NCBI RefSeq assembly: GCF_947502995.1
Contig: NZ_CANNBW010000031.1
Span: forward strand, 1 to 45,517
Length of the DNA stretch: 45,517 nucleotides
Direction of reading: 5' to 3'
Source: an uncultured Tenacibaculum sp.
GTDB lineage: Bacteria; Bacteroidota; Bacteroidia; Flavobacteriales; Flavobacteriaceae
A program made the position numbers and the translations under genes. Of this stretch, positions 24,092-32,857 are shown piece by piece; position 1 is the stretch's first letter; every line of letters begins with the position of its first letter. Below the pieces are notes generated by a model. That model saw only the letters and a program-made list of their open reading frames with translations. It did not search any database and was not told the origin of the DNA.

Positions 24092-25099
24092 ATGTTGCAA
24101 ACATTTTCTAGTAATACCATTTTAGAATTTGTGTCACTTAGAGATGGAGAATCTAAACTTGGCGAACATGTTCAAACGATACATAATAATAAAAATGTAG
24201 TAGAAGAATTGAAAGCATCTTCTGCTACATTTATTATTTTAGGTGTTCCTGAAGATATTGGTGTACAAATGAACTATGGAAATGCAGGAGCTCACACAGC
24301 TTTCATTCCTGCACTACAAGCATTATTAAATACACAACAAAATCAGTTTCTTAATGGTAATAATATATTGATTCTTGGTTATTTAGATTTTTTAGATGAA
24401 GTAATTGATTTTAATCCTGAAGATCGTAATAAAGGAAATGAACTATTAAAAAAGTTAGATACTGAATTATCTAAATGGATTTCTATTATTGTTCAAGCTA
24501 ACAAAATTCCAATTGTAATTGGTGGAGGACACAATAATTCTTATGGAAATATTAAAGGTTTTTCCGAAGCTTTGAATCAATCGGTAAATGTGATTAATCT
24601 TGATGCTCATACCGATCTTAGAAAATTAGAAGAACGCCATAGTGGAAATGGTTTTTCTTACGCTTTACAACATGGTTTTTTAGATAAATATTTCATGTTT
24701 GGTTTACATGAAAATTATACACCTCAATACATATTCGATCTTATTCACAACAACATCAATCTTGAATATAATATGTTTGAAGAAATCGCTGTTTACAAAA
24801 GCACAACGTTTCAAAGCGAATTACAGCGAGCTTTAAATTTTATTGCTGAGAAACCTTTCGGAATTGAAATTGATCTCGATTGTATTCAATCTTTTCCTAG
24901 TAGTGCAATGACTCCAAGTGGATTTACTCCTGGAGAAGCCAGACGAGTTGTTTATTTCTTTGGTAAGCATAAATCAGCAAACTATTTGCATATTTGTGAA
25001 GGTGCTCCTTCATTATCCAATGAAAAACTAACTACAAAACAAGTAGGAAAATATATCAGTTATTTAATTACTGATTTTATTAAATCGAAAACTAATTGA
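24092..25099 (+). CDS. hutG: Formimidoylglutamase (arginase/ureohydrolase family)
   Basis: A 335-aa ureohydrolase. Manganese-binding segments are visible: GGGHNNSYG (first His ligand), NLDAHTDLR (Asp/His/Asp) and EIDLDCI (second Asp pair). Directly after hutI, it most likely hydrolyses N-formimidoyl-glutamate to glutamate and formamide, the last step of histidine use. Arginase or agmatinase is the alternative from sequence alone. The start is the ATG one base after the hutI stop; an in-frame TTG at 24083 would overlap hutI. Confidence 0.88.
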   Translation: MLQTFSSNTILEFVSLRDGESKLGEHVQTIHNNKNVVEELKASSATFIILGVPEDIGVQMNYGNAGAHTAFIPALQALLNTQQNQFLNGNNILILGYLDFLDEVIDFNPEDRNKGNELLKKLDTELSKWISIIVQANKIPIVIGGGHNNSYGNIKGFSEALNQSVNVINLDAHTDLRKLEERHSGNGFSYALQHGFLDKYFMFGLHENYTPQYIFDLIHNNINLEYNMFEEIAVYKSTTFQSELQRALNFIAEKPFGIEIDLDCIQSFPSSAMTPSGFTPGEARRVVYFFGKHKSANYLHICEGAPSLSNEKLTTKQVGKYISYLITDFIKSKTN

Positions 25100-26274
25100 A
25101 AAAAGCTTCAACTATATTATTAATAATTGTTTTAGCGCAGTTTTTCTGTACTTCTTTGTGGTTTGCTGGTAATGGAGTTTTAAATGATTTAATTACTGTT
25201 TTTAATTTAGAAAACGGATCATTAGCTAGTCTTACATCATCAGTACAATTCGGATTTATTATTGGAACTTTATCTTTTGCTCTATTAAATATTGCTGATC
25301 GATTTTCTCCTTCAAAAGTATTTTTCGTTAGTGGATTATTAGGAGCCGTTTTTAACTTAGGAATTGTTTATCCTGATAATACCATAAATAGCTTAGTAAT
25401 CTTTCGATTTTTAACCGGATTCTTCTTAGCTGGTATTTATCCTGTAGGTATGAAAATTGCCGCAGATCATTTTGAAAAGAACTTAGGCAAATCTTTAGGG
25501 TATTTAGTTGGTGCACTTGTTTTAGGTACAGCTTTCCCTCATTTTTTATCCTTTTTTACAACAGCTTTACCTTGGAAAATTGTTATTTATAGTACTTCAG
25601 GTTTATCTTTATTAGGGAGTTTACTAATTTTAATATGCATTCCTGATGGTCCTTTCAGAAAAAAAAGTAGTTCTTTAAAACTGAATGCTATTTTTCAAGT
25701 TTTTAAAAAGAAAGATTTTCGATCTGCTGCATTAGGATATTTCGGTCATATGTGGGAATTATATACCTTTTGGGCTTTTCTTCCCGTTATTCTAGGTATT
25801 TATTTAGATAGAAATCCAACCATAAAATTTAATATATCTCTACTATCTTTTAGTATTATAGCTATTGGTAGTTTAGGATGTATTTTAGGTGGTTATTTAT
25901 CATTAAAATGGAAAACTAAGAAGATTGCCATGATCGCATTAGCAATATCTGGATTATGCTGTCTTACTTCTTCTCTATTCTTTTCTTCTCCGTTATTTAT
26001 ATTTATTCTTTTTGTTTTACTCTGGGGTTTTACAGTAATTATGGATTCTCCTCTTTTTTCAACCTTAGTAGCTAAAAATGCTCCTGTAGAAATTAAGGGA
26101 ACTGCCCTTACTATTGTAAATTGTTTAGGATATAGTTTAACAATTATAAGTATTCAAACGATAAACTATTTACGAGAATTTATTCCTCAAGAATATTTAT
26201 TTGTTGTGTTGGCTATAGGTCCAGTATTTGGATTATTGGCATTAAAACAAAACAATAAAACTATAACCCATTAG
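25096..26274 (+). CDS. Major facilitator superfamily transporter
   Basis: A 392-aa membrane protein with about twelve hydrophobic segments in two halves around a charged loop (about residues 190-210, PDGPFRKKSSSLKLN). The motif-A region is altered (FALLNIADRFSPSKVFFVSG). It starts at a TTG that overlaps the hutG stop (TTGA), and no other start is available for the first membrane helix, so translation is probably coupled to hutG. A role in uptake of histidine or urocanate, or export of a product, is inferred from position only. Confidence 0.85.
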   Translation: MKKASTILLIIVLAQFFCTSLWFAGNGVLNDLITVFNLENGSLASLTSSVQFGFIIGTLSFALLNIADRFSPSKVFFVSGLLGAVFNLGIVYPDNTINSLVIFRFLTGFFLAGIYPVGMKIAADHFEKNLGKSLGYLVGALVLGTAFPHFLSFFTTALPWKIVIYSTSGLSLLGSLLILICIPDGPFRKKSSSLKLNAIFQVFKKKDFRSAALGYFGHMWELYTFWAFLPVILGIYLDRNPTIKFNISLLSFSIIAIGSLGCILGGYLSLKWKTKKIAMIALAISGLCCLTSSLFFSSPLFIFILFVLLWGFTVIMDSPLFSTLVAKNAPVEIKGTALTIVNCLGYSLTIISIQTINYLREFIPQEYLFVVLAIGPVFGLLALKQNNKTITH

Positions 26275-26278
26275 TTTT

Positions 26279-27019
26279 TTAATCAATCCAATTTTTAAAG
26301 TCTTTTACACGTTCTCTACTTACAATAATTTCTTGGTCTGTAAAAAAATGTAAAACTAATTTTAATCTAGCTATTTTATGTATACTTATATCTGATATAA
26401 AATCTTTATGAACAATCCATGATCGATTAACTCTAAAAAACTTTTTAGGATTTAATTCTTCCTCTAAATGTGTTAGTGAATTATGAATGATTCCTTTTGT
26501 TTGTATCGATTTTATATAGGTAACATTATCTTCACTATAAAACCCTATAATTTCTTCTTGATTAATAATCTTAATCTTTTTTCCGATTTTGATAGTAAAA
26601 GAAGTTTTAAACTTTTTTTCTTCTACATCTAAAAATAAATTTTTTAACGTTTTATATTCATTCTCTATTTTCTGAATTGTATCAGCTTTATTAATTGCAA
26701 GTTGAAGCTCTTTTTCTTTTATTGGTTTTAACAAATAAAAAATACTATTATACTCAAAAGCTTTAATACTATATTCACTAAAAGCAGTTGTGAAAATAAT
26801 TTTAGATTGAATATTAATTTCTTTAAAAATATCAAAACATAAACCATCAGATAAATGGACATCTAAAAAAATTAAATCAGGGTGTTTATTTGCTTTCAAC
26901 CAAGATACAGATTGTTTAACTGAAACTAAATTCGCTTGAATTTCAAATTTATAACTAGAAAGCATTCGCTCTAATCTTCTAGATGCTACTAATTCATCTT
27001 CAATTATAATTACTTTCAT
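26279..27019 (-). CDS. LytTR-family response regulator (second pair)
   Basis: A 246-aa regulator: receiver domain (about 1-120) with phospho-acceptor Asp53 in LIFLDVHLSDG, and a LytTR DNA-binding domain (about 140-246) with KIGKKIKIINQEEIIGFYSEDNVTYI and FFRVNRSWIVHKDFI. Its last 20 residues (DQEIIVSRERVKDFKNWID) match those of the regulator at 28465-29220 exactly, showing that the two are paralogues. It lies two bases after the kinase gene upstream. Confidence 0.93.
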   Translation of the reverse strand: MKVIIIEDELVASRRLERMLSSYKFEIQANLVSVKQSVSWLKANKHPDLIFLDVHLSDGLCFDIFKEINIQSKIIFTTAFSEYSIKAFEYNSIFYLLKPIKEKELQLAINKADTIQKIENEYKTLKNLFLDVEEKKFKTSFTIKIGKKIKIINQEEIIGFYSEDNVTYIKSIQTKGIIHNSLTHLEEELNPKKFFRVNRSWIVHKDFISDISIHKIARLKLVLHFFTDQEIIVSRERVKDFKNWID

Positions 27020-27021
27020 AT

Positions 27022-28380
27022 TTACTCCGTCAATAAAGGCAATTTAATTATAAATTTGTTCCCACTGTTTTCAATTATAACCTCATTATCTGTAAAATAC
27101 GAATAACGTTGTTTAATATTAACTATTCCTCTTTTATGACTTCTTTCTTTAGAGATTTTATTATTCTTATTATTTTCTATAACTAAATAATTTTCTTTGT
27201 TATTAATATAAATTTGTACCGGAAATGATTTACTTACTTCGTTATGTTTTACAATATTTTCTAAAACTTGTTGCATAGCTGTAGAGATAATATACAGTTC
27301 TTTTACATCAGCGGACAAATCAATTTGGTAATTTAAACCTTCCTCAAAACGAATAGTCAATAAATCTAAATAATTGTATATAAACTCTAATTCTTCTCCA
27401 ACTTTTACTACATCTGATTTCTCATGCTCTAAAAAATAACGATAAATATCCGATAGTTTGGTAGAAAAAAGTGTAGCTTTTTTAGGATTCTCTTCAATTA
27501 AACTAGTTAATACATTAATATTATTAAATAGAAAATGAGGACTTAACTGACTTTTTAACTGTTGATAATTGAGTTGTGATTGTAAACTTTGTTGTTCTAG
27601 TTTTTCTTTCTCATTTTTACTTTTCTTAAAAATATAGTTTAGATGAACAATTAAAACAATAGCTGCGTAATAGATTCCTTTTATTAAGATTAATCCGACA
27701 ATTGTTTCCTTAGTTAATATTATATATTTAAAAACACTAAAATCTACTCCTATTAGCGGTAAAATAATTAATGAAATAAAGTATAAAAATGGAATTAAAA
27801 AACCTTTAATTCTGAACACTTTTATTTTTTTATCTACAGAATCAAAGAAATATAGTGCTCCTAATAAAATGAAACAACCAATGATTAAAGTATTATATAT
27901 AATAGAATAATTATTAAACTTATTAACCCAAATTAAAATAGAAAACTCATAAATAATTGTAAGAGTAAAATATGAAATAATTAGATTTTGAGTATTTAAA
28001 GGTCCACTTTCCTCTCTTTTAAAACTTGTTATCAAAAAAGTTATTAAAGTTATAAATGAAGTAATTATAGCACTTAAAAAAAGTATTTTATAAAGTGAAT
28101 CGGATTTTAAATTATAAATTTTAGTAATTAAGAATAGTAGTAATAAGTGAAACAAAAAAGAACCAATAGTTACACCAAATAATGATTTTATAAAGTTTTT
28201 ATATTTATGTGAAAAATATATCCCTATAAATATTGAAGTAGTTATAAATGGAAAAAGAATAAACAGATCTCTTATTCCTTCTATCTCTAATATGGCTTCT
28301 GAAAATATTTGTTGAATAGATAAAACAATTAAAAAGCTAACAAAAACTGATATTAATAATGATTTTATGGACTTACTCAT
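27022..28380 (-). CDS. LytS-like sensor histidine kinase (second pair, no 2TM domain)
   Basis: A 452-aa membrane kinase. About eight hydrophobic segments fill residues 5-250, followed by a coiled-coil linker (about 255-278). The His_kinase domain follows with the phospho-acceptor His282 in LKSQLSPHFLFNNINVL, and an ATP-binding region with QQVLENIVKHNEV and KERSHKRGIVNIKQRYSYF. Unlike the kinase at 30879-32234 it has no C-terminal 2TM domain. It probably phosphorylates the regulator two bases downstream. An 84-base gap separates it from the first regulator, with no clear terminator, so read-through is possible. Confidence 0.92.
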   Translation of the reverse strand: MSKSIKSLLISVFVSFLIVLSIQQIFSEAILEIEGIRDLFILFPFITTSIFIGIYFSHKYKNFIKSLFGVTIGSFLFHLLLLFLITKIYNLKSDSLYKILFLSAIITSFITLITFLITSFKREESGPLNTQNLIISYFTLTIIYEFSILIWVNKFNNYSIIYNTLIIGCFILLGALYFFDSVDKKIKVFRIKGFLIPFLYFISLIILPLIGVDFSVFKYIILTKETIVGLILIKGIYYAAIVLIVHLNYIFKKSKNEKEKLEQQSLQSQLNYQQLKSQLSPHFLFNNINVLTSLIEENPKKATLFSTKLSDIYRYFLEHEKSDVVKVGEELEFIYNYLDLLTIRFEEGLNYQIDLSADVKELYIISTAMQQVLENIVKHNEVSKSFPVQIYINNKENYLVIENNKNNKISKERSHKRGIVNIKQRYSYFTDNEVIIENSGNKFIIKLPLLTE

Positions 28381-28464
28381 ATTTATTTTTTCTTCAAAGA
28401 TGTATTATCATCTTTTTATAAAAAAACAAAAGTAAGTGAACTGTAAAAAATAAATAGTAAACAG

Positions 28465-29220
28465 TTAATCAATCCAATTTTTAAAGTCTTTCACACGCTC
28501 TCTACTCACAATAATTTCTTGATCGGTAAATGAATGTAACACTAATTTTAATCGTGAATTTGTATACGATATGATGTCTTTTATGGCGTTAATATGAACT
28601 ATAAACGTTCTATTTACTCTAAAGAATTGTTCTGGATCTAAATGATCGTACCAATGCTCTAAAGAATGATCTATCAAGTAATTTCTATTCTCGTTCGTAT
28701 GTATATAAGTAGCTTTATTTTCTGAATACAAACACTCGATATTGTCTGTATGTATAATCTTTATATGTTGACCTATTTTTATCGTAAAACGCTTCTTGTA
28801 TTTTCTATCTATCGGATTAATTAACAACTTTCTAATTTCGTTAATATCAACTTGAATATTATTACTTTTTGGTTGTTGTTCTTTATATTTATCTACTGCA
28901 ACTTTCAATTCATCATCATCTATTGGTTTTAATAGATAATCAATAGAATTTAATTTAAAAGCTTTAAGTGCATATTCATCATAAGCTGTAGTAAAAATGA
29001 TTGCAGATTTTACTGGTATTTCTTCAAAAATTTCAAAAGACAAACCATCTGAAAGTTGAATGTCTAGGAAGATTAAATCTGGATGTTCATTCTTTTGAAA
29101 CCAATTTAACGCTTCTTCTACAGAATGCAACATTGTATTTACTTCTATATTCAATTCAGCTAACATTCTATTTAAACGTCTTGCTGCTGGTTTTTCATCT
29201 TCAATTATTAAAACATTCAT
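28465..29220 (-). CDS. LytTR-family response regulator (2TM cluster)
   Basis: A 251-aa regulator: receiver (about 1-120, Asp53 in LIFLDIQLSDG; KAFKLNSIDYLLKPIDD around the conserved Lys) and LytTR domain (about 145-251; FFRVNRTFIVHINAIKDI). It is the last gene of the run that starts with the 2TM-fused kinase and includes five 2TM proteins, 14 bases after the last of them. It is the likely output of that kinase. Confidence 0.93.
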   Translation of the reverse strand: MNVLIIEDEKPAARRLNRMLAELNIEVNTMLHSVEEALNWFQKNEHPDLIFLDIQLSDGLSFEIFEEIPVKSAIIFTTAYDEYALKAFKLNSIDYLLKPIDDDELKVAVDKYKEQQPKSNNIQVDINEIRKLLINPIDRKYKKRFTIKIGQHIKIIHTDNIECLYSENKATYIHTNENRNYLIDHSLEHWYDHLDPEQFFRVNRTFIVHINAIKDIISYTNSRLKLVLHSFTDQEIIVSRERVKDFKNWID

Positions 29221-29234
29221 ATTGTTAATACCAA

Positions 29235-29588
29235 TTAGTCTATATATTTATTTGTTAGTTTTTTATCTTTTTCTATCAGCTCTTTAATTTTTCTTTTTTC
29301 CCAATTCTTTCCTAAAAGTATTGATATTGCGTAAACGTCTACGGCTTGAAAAATTACAATAATTCCCCAAACAGCCCAAAGAGGGTACACTTTAAAATTT
29401 TCAAAATTATACCAAAGATTACTAATTTTAAAGCCACCGAATATATGAAAGTTTATTTCTGATATATTAGATGATAAGGCAAAAATTATATTAAAAACCA
29501 GATAAACTGTTAAGTGATCGTAAAACGATTTTATTTTTGCCACTTCTTTCTTAGCTAGTAAATATTTATTCTTTACATCTAATACCAT
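29235..29588 (-). CDS. 2TM-domain protein, copy 5 of 5
   Basis: A 117-aa membrane protein with the 2TM-domain layout (PF13239-like): N-terminal amphipathic stretch LAKKEVAKIKSFYDHLTVYL, two membrane helices (about 25-42 and 68-92), and the C-terminal motif LGKNWEKRKIKELIEKD. It is the most divergent copy, with a longer loop and SISILL in place of the GWGIG/FHG pattern. Function unknown; linked by position to the kinase and LytTR regulator. Confidence 0.85.
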   Translation of the reverse strand: MVLDVKNKYLLAKKEVAKIKSFYDHLTVYLVFNIIFALSSNISEINFHIFGGFKISNLWYNFENFKVYPLWAVWGIIVIFQAVDVYAISILLGKNWEKRKIKELIEKDKKLTNKYID

Positions 29589-29606
29589 AACCTTTTCTGA
29601 TTTAAA

Positions 29607-29951
29607 TTAATTTCTTAACATTTTTCTTTTCTTATCTTCCTCCTCACGCATTAACTCTTCTATTTTTCTTCTTTCCCAATCTTTTCCGAATAAAAAGTTT
29701 GGTCCGAATAATCGTAATGCTTGAAAAACTATTCCTATTCCCCAAAAAATCCATACAGCAAACGTTCCAAAATCGAAAAAAGCTTCTTCAAAAGATTCTC
29801 CATTCAATAAATTTCTTCTAATTTTCATTGCTGAAATGAAAAAATTTATGATGATGTATACAGCTAAATGTCTGTAGAAATTCTTCAATTCCTCAACTCG
29901 CTTCTTAGCTTTAATATATTCTTGTTCTTCAGTATAATTTGTTACAAACAT
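29607..29951 (-). CDS. 2TM-domain protein, copy 4 of 5
   Basis: A 114-aa 2TM-domain protein. YIKAKKRVEELKNFYRHLAVYI precedes the first helix; the second is followed by FLFGKDWERRKIEELMREEEDKK. The loop contains an acidic insert (NGESFEEAFFDFG) shared in outline with copy 3, not with copies 1 and 2. Confidence 0.88.
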   Translation of the reverse strand: MFVTNYTEEQEYIKAKKRVEELKNFYRHLAVYIIINFFISAMKIRRNLLNGESFEEAFFDFGTFAVWIFWGIGIVFQALRLFGPNFLFGKDWERRKIEELMREEEDKKRKMLRN

Positions 29952-29955
29952 AGCT

Positions 29956-30300
29956 TTAGTGATTTAACATTTTTTGATTTCTCTTTCTATCCTTTTCCAT
30001 AAATTCTTTAATTTTTTTGTCTTCCCAATCTTTAGATAACAAATTACCAAATCCGAAAACTCCTAACCAATGAAAGAAAACTCCTATTCCCCAAAACAAC
30101 CAAGTAGAATATACACCGAAGTTACTAATTGCTTTTTCAAAAGAATTCCCATTATCATTCATGATACCAACAATTATGATAGCACTAAGAAATAAATTCA
30201 CAACTATATATACTGCAAAATGAGAATAGAATCCTTTTATATCTTTAACTTTCTTTTTAGCTTTTAAATAGCGTTGCTCTTCTAAAAAATCTTGCTCCAT
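29956..30300 (-). CDS. 2TM-domain protein, copy 3 of 5
   Basis: A 114-aa 2TM-domain protein: LKAKKKVKDIKGFYSHFAVYIV, a loop NDNGNSFEKAISNFG, a second helix WLFWGIGVFFHWLGVF, and LLSKDWEDKKIKEFMEKDRKR. Four bases separate it from copy 4, two bases from copy 2. Confidence 0.88.
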   Translation of the reverse strand: MEQDFLEEQRYLKAKKKVKDIKGFYSHFAVYIVVNLFLSAIIIVGIMNDNGNSFEKAISNFGVYSTWLFWGIGVFFHWLGVFGFGNLLSKDWEDKKIKEFMEKDRKRNQKMLNH

Positions 30301-30302
30301 CG

Positions 30303-30584
30303 TTAATACTTTTTATCCATTATCTCTTTAATCTTACGCTCTTCCCATTCTTTACTAAAAAGATTATCATTAAAAGCTAAAAAAGCGTGAATTCCTATAG
30401 CAACTCCCCAACCTAACACAGAAAACCAAAACCAATGAAACTGAGGAGAAAAAGTTAAATTAGTGTATACTATAATTGGTGTGTTTAAAAGATATAATGC
30501 CAAATGCACATAAAAACCTTTAATTTCTTTTACTTTTTTCTTTGCTTTTAAATAGCGTTGTTCTTCTATATAATTATTTTCCAT
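30303..30584 (-). CDS. 2TM-domain protein, copy 2 of 5
   Basis: A 93-aa compact 2TM-domain protein. It shares the loop FSPQFHWFWFSVLGWGV with copy 1 and with the C-terminus of the kinase, and ends SKEWEERKIKEIMDKKY. Its start overlaps the end of copy 1 by 11 bases. Confidence 0.88.
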   Translation of the reverse strand: MENNYIEEQRYLKAKKKVKEIKGFYVHLALYLLNTPIIVYTNLTFSPQFHWFWFSVLGWGVAIGIHAFLAFNDNLFSKEWEERKIKEIMDKKY

Positions 30585-30873
30585 TTCTGTTGTATTCTTT
30601 TATGTATTCGTTAATCTTACGTTCTTCCCAATCTTTTCCCATTATTAATTTAAAGCCATCAAAAACTTGAAATCCGTGAGAAAATAATCCTATTCCCCAT
30701 CCAAATACTGAAAACCAAAACCAATGAAATTGTGGAGAAAATTTTAAATTGATAAAAATTAGTATCGGAATAACAATGATGTAAATCAATAAATGACTAT
30801 AAAATTCTTTAATCTCTTTTACTTTTTTAAGAGCTCTCATATATCTGATTTCCTCTTCTTTAGGTAACTCCAT
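30574..30873 (-). CDS. 2TM-domain protein, copy 1 of 5
   Basis: A 99-aa 2TM-domain protein, the copy nearest the kinase and the most similar to the kinase's own 2TM tail (INLKFSPQFHWFWFSVFGWG against INLRFSPQFHWFYFPIIGWG). It ends GKDWEERKINEYIKEY. It starts five bases after the kinase stop. Confidence 0.88.
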   Translation of the reverse strand: MELPKEEEIRYMRALKKVKEIKEFYSHLLIYIIVIPILIFINLKFSPQFHWFWFSVFGWGIGLFSHGFQVFDGFKLIMGKDWEERKINEYIKEYNRNGK

Positions 30874-30878
30874 AACTA

Positions 30879-32234
30879 CTAAAATTTATCTTTATCCATT
30901 AATTCTCTGATTTTACGCTCTTCCCAATCTTTTCCTAAAAACATATTATAATTATATACTTCTAATCCGTGGAATAACACTCCTATTCCCCAACCTATAA
31001 TTGGAAAATAAAACCAATGGAATTGTGGAGAGAATCGTAGATTGATAAAAATGAAAAACGGAATACAAATTAAGTACGACGCTAAATTTCTATAAAACTC
31101 TTTCATTTTTTCAACACGTTCAACTGCTTTGATGTAGCTATTATTTTCGAAATTATCTGATATTTTCATAATGTCTTTTGTTTTAGATAACAGTGGTAAA
31201 CTCACTGTAAATGTTTTGTTATTATTCTCGATATGAACTCTTTCGTTAGAAATAAGTCCGTATCGATCTGCAATATTTTGAAGCCCCACTTTTGTACTCT
31301 TCTTCCCTATGGCTTCTTTAGGATTAATATTGTTTTTAATTTTCAAGTAACCGTTTTCTTCATAGATTGAAATCTGCAACGGTCGAGAACTTGAAACTAC
31401 ATTGTGTTTTACAGCATTTTCTAAAAGTAATTGTAACGATAACGGTACTATTTTTAAATCACTAGTAGTTACATTGGTTAAAATTTCAAATTCTAAAGCA
31501 TCTTCAAAACGCATTTGTAATAATTCCATATACGTTTTAGCAAACTTTAATTCTTCTTCGAGTGGTATTAATTCTTTGTTTCTCTGTTCTAAAACATATC
31601 GATATACTTTCGATAGTTTTGTTGTAAATTTCTCAGCTTGATTCGGATTTTCACCAATTAAGGAAGTCAATACATTTAAACTATTGAATAAAAAATGAGG
31701 ATCAATCTGGCTTTTTAATGTTTCAAACTTTGCAGTTTCTGTTTTTGCTACAATTTGTTGCTGTTTGGTTTCTTGACTTGCTGCTTTTTTCCAATTGAAC
31801 ATAAAATCTCTAGCATGTAAAAAAGCGGAAACTCCAAAAGAAAACTGAATCCAAAATAAATGTGTCCAAATCATTCCTTTTTTAAAGAAATCTTCAGGTG
31901 GCATACCTTGAATTTTCACAAAAAGGATGTAGTTAATTGCCAATATTACAGGCACTGTATATAAGATTGTAAATAAAATTCCCGCCCAAACTCTTTGATT
32001 CGTTTCAGTAATCCAATCCCATTTACTACTCAAATAATCATTTACAACACCTTGAGTAAGTGCTAATACAAAAGAGTACATTGCAGAAATTCCAATAGAG
32101 ATCCATAATAATTTAACGGTATATGTGCCTCCAACAAGCCAAAAGAAAAAACCAAAACCAAATGTTAACTTTAACGTATGTGTTATCTCTTTTTGAAAAT
32201 ATTTGATTGAAAACAGTTTTTCTTTTGACCTCAT
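30879..32234 (-). CDS. Sensor histidine kinase with a C-terminal 2TM domain
   Basis: A 451-aa membrane protein. Four membrane helices lie within about residues 20-145, a linker at about 150-172, and a LytS-type kinase domain with phospho-acceptor His180 in LKSQIDPHFLFNSLNVL. The ATP-binding part has LLLENAVKHN (about 270-279) and STKVGLQNIADRYG. Residues about 362-451 form a full 2TM domain (AVERVEKMKEFYRNLASYL, FSPQFHWFYFPIIGWGIG, GKDWEERKIRELMDK), which returns the chain to the membrane after the kinase. Five separate 2TM genes and a LytTR regulator follow immediately. I infer that the free 2TM proteins interact with the kinase's own 2TM domain. Confidence 0.92.
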   Translation of the reverse strand: MRSKEKLFSIKYFQKEITHTLKLTFGFGFFFWLVGGTYTVKLLWISIGISAMYSFVLALTQGVVNDYLSSKWDWITETNQRVWAGILFTILYTVPVILAINYILFVKIQGMPPEDFFKKGMIWTHLFWIQFSFGVSAFLHARDFMFNWKKAASQETKQQQIVAKTETAKFETLKSQIDPHFLFNSLNVLTSLIGENPNQAEKFTTKLSKVYRYVLEQRNKELIPLEEELKFAKTYMELLQMRFEDALEFEILTNVTTSDLKIVPLSLQLLLENAVKHNVVSSSRPLQISIYEENGYLKIKNNINPKEAIGKKSTKVGLQNIADRYGLISNERVHIENNNKTFTVSLPLLSKTKDIMKISDNFENNSYIKAVERVEKMKEFYRNLASYLICIPFFIFINLRFSPQFHWFYFPIIGWGIGVLFHGLEVYNYNMFLGKDWEERKIRELMDKDKF

Positions 32235-32287
32235 TATAAAACAGTTAATAAATATTAGTTTCTATATTCTTGTGTATTTAAAATCAC

Positions 32288-32704
32288 TTAGAATTTAATA
32301 TCTAAAGATACATCTTTGTTGGTAATAGTAAACTTTGCATCATCATATCTTGGGGGACCAAAATTCATTACATTATTAGAAGCTCCATAATCTTCCATCG
32401 GCATACCACTTGGTTGAAAGTCCATTTTACCATTACTATTCTTATCATGAAAACAAGTAATTGCATATTCTCCTGCAGGAACATTTTCAAACACAACTAC
32501 AGATTTACCATTTTCTATTTTTGCTTCTTTAGCTTGAATTGGTTTTCCTATTAAAAAATTTTCTTTGTCAGAAAGAGCAAATTTCACAGTTCCTTCACTT
32601 GAAGTAGCATTAATTACTGTAACTGTAATTTTCTGATTTCCTTTCTGAGCTAACACACTATTAAACGTTAATAATGCGAATAAAATAGTACTTAAAAATT
32701 TCAT
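32288..32704 (-). CDS. Secreted DUF2141 protein
   Basis: A 138-aa exported protein: signal peptide ending SVLAQ (about residue 19), then a DUF2141 domain (about 24-138) with GTVKFALSDKENFL, FENVPAGEYAITCFHDKNSNGKMD and PMEDYGASNN. The D-x-N-x-N-G-x-M-D stretch could bind calcium. The fold is a transthyretin-like beta-sandwich. It is the first gene on the minus strand before the 2TM kinase (53 bases apart), and may be co-transcribed with it. Function unknown. Confidence 0.88.
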   Translation of the reverse strand: MKFLSTILFALLTFNSVLAQKGNQKITVTVINATSSEGTVKFALSDKENFLIGKPIQAKEAKIENGKSVVVFENVPAGEYAITCFHDKNSNGKMDFQPSGMPMEDYGASNNVMNFGPPRYDDAKFTITNKDVSLDIKF

Positions 32705-32823
32705 TGTATTTAGTTTTAAAGATTAATTACACTTCAAAGATGCAGTGACATTGTTTATTTTAAAACTTATTATTACCGAACTGTAAATTTTACATGATGA
32801 ATTGTAAATTTTAAAAAAATAAG

Positions 32824-32853
32824 TTTGAAGTATTGATTTTTTTTATACATTAG
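32824..32853 (+). promoter_or_regulatory. Promoter of the arginine leader and operon
   Basis: TTTG (32824-32827), 18 bases, then TACATTAG (32846-32853), seven of eight matches to TAnnTTTG at close to the consensus spacing of 19. The predicted start of transcription is at about 32857, next to the leader-peptide ATG at 32858. The leader would then be read from a leaderless mRNA. Confidence 0.6.
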
Positions 32854-32857
32854 CGGC

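Noticed and set aside
29235..30873. Five similar small genes as an assembly duplication
   Set aside because: The copies differ in length, loop and most residues, so they are true paralogues and not repeated reads.
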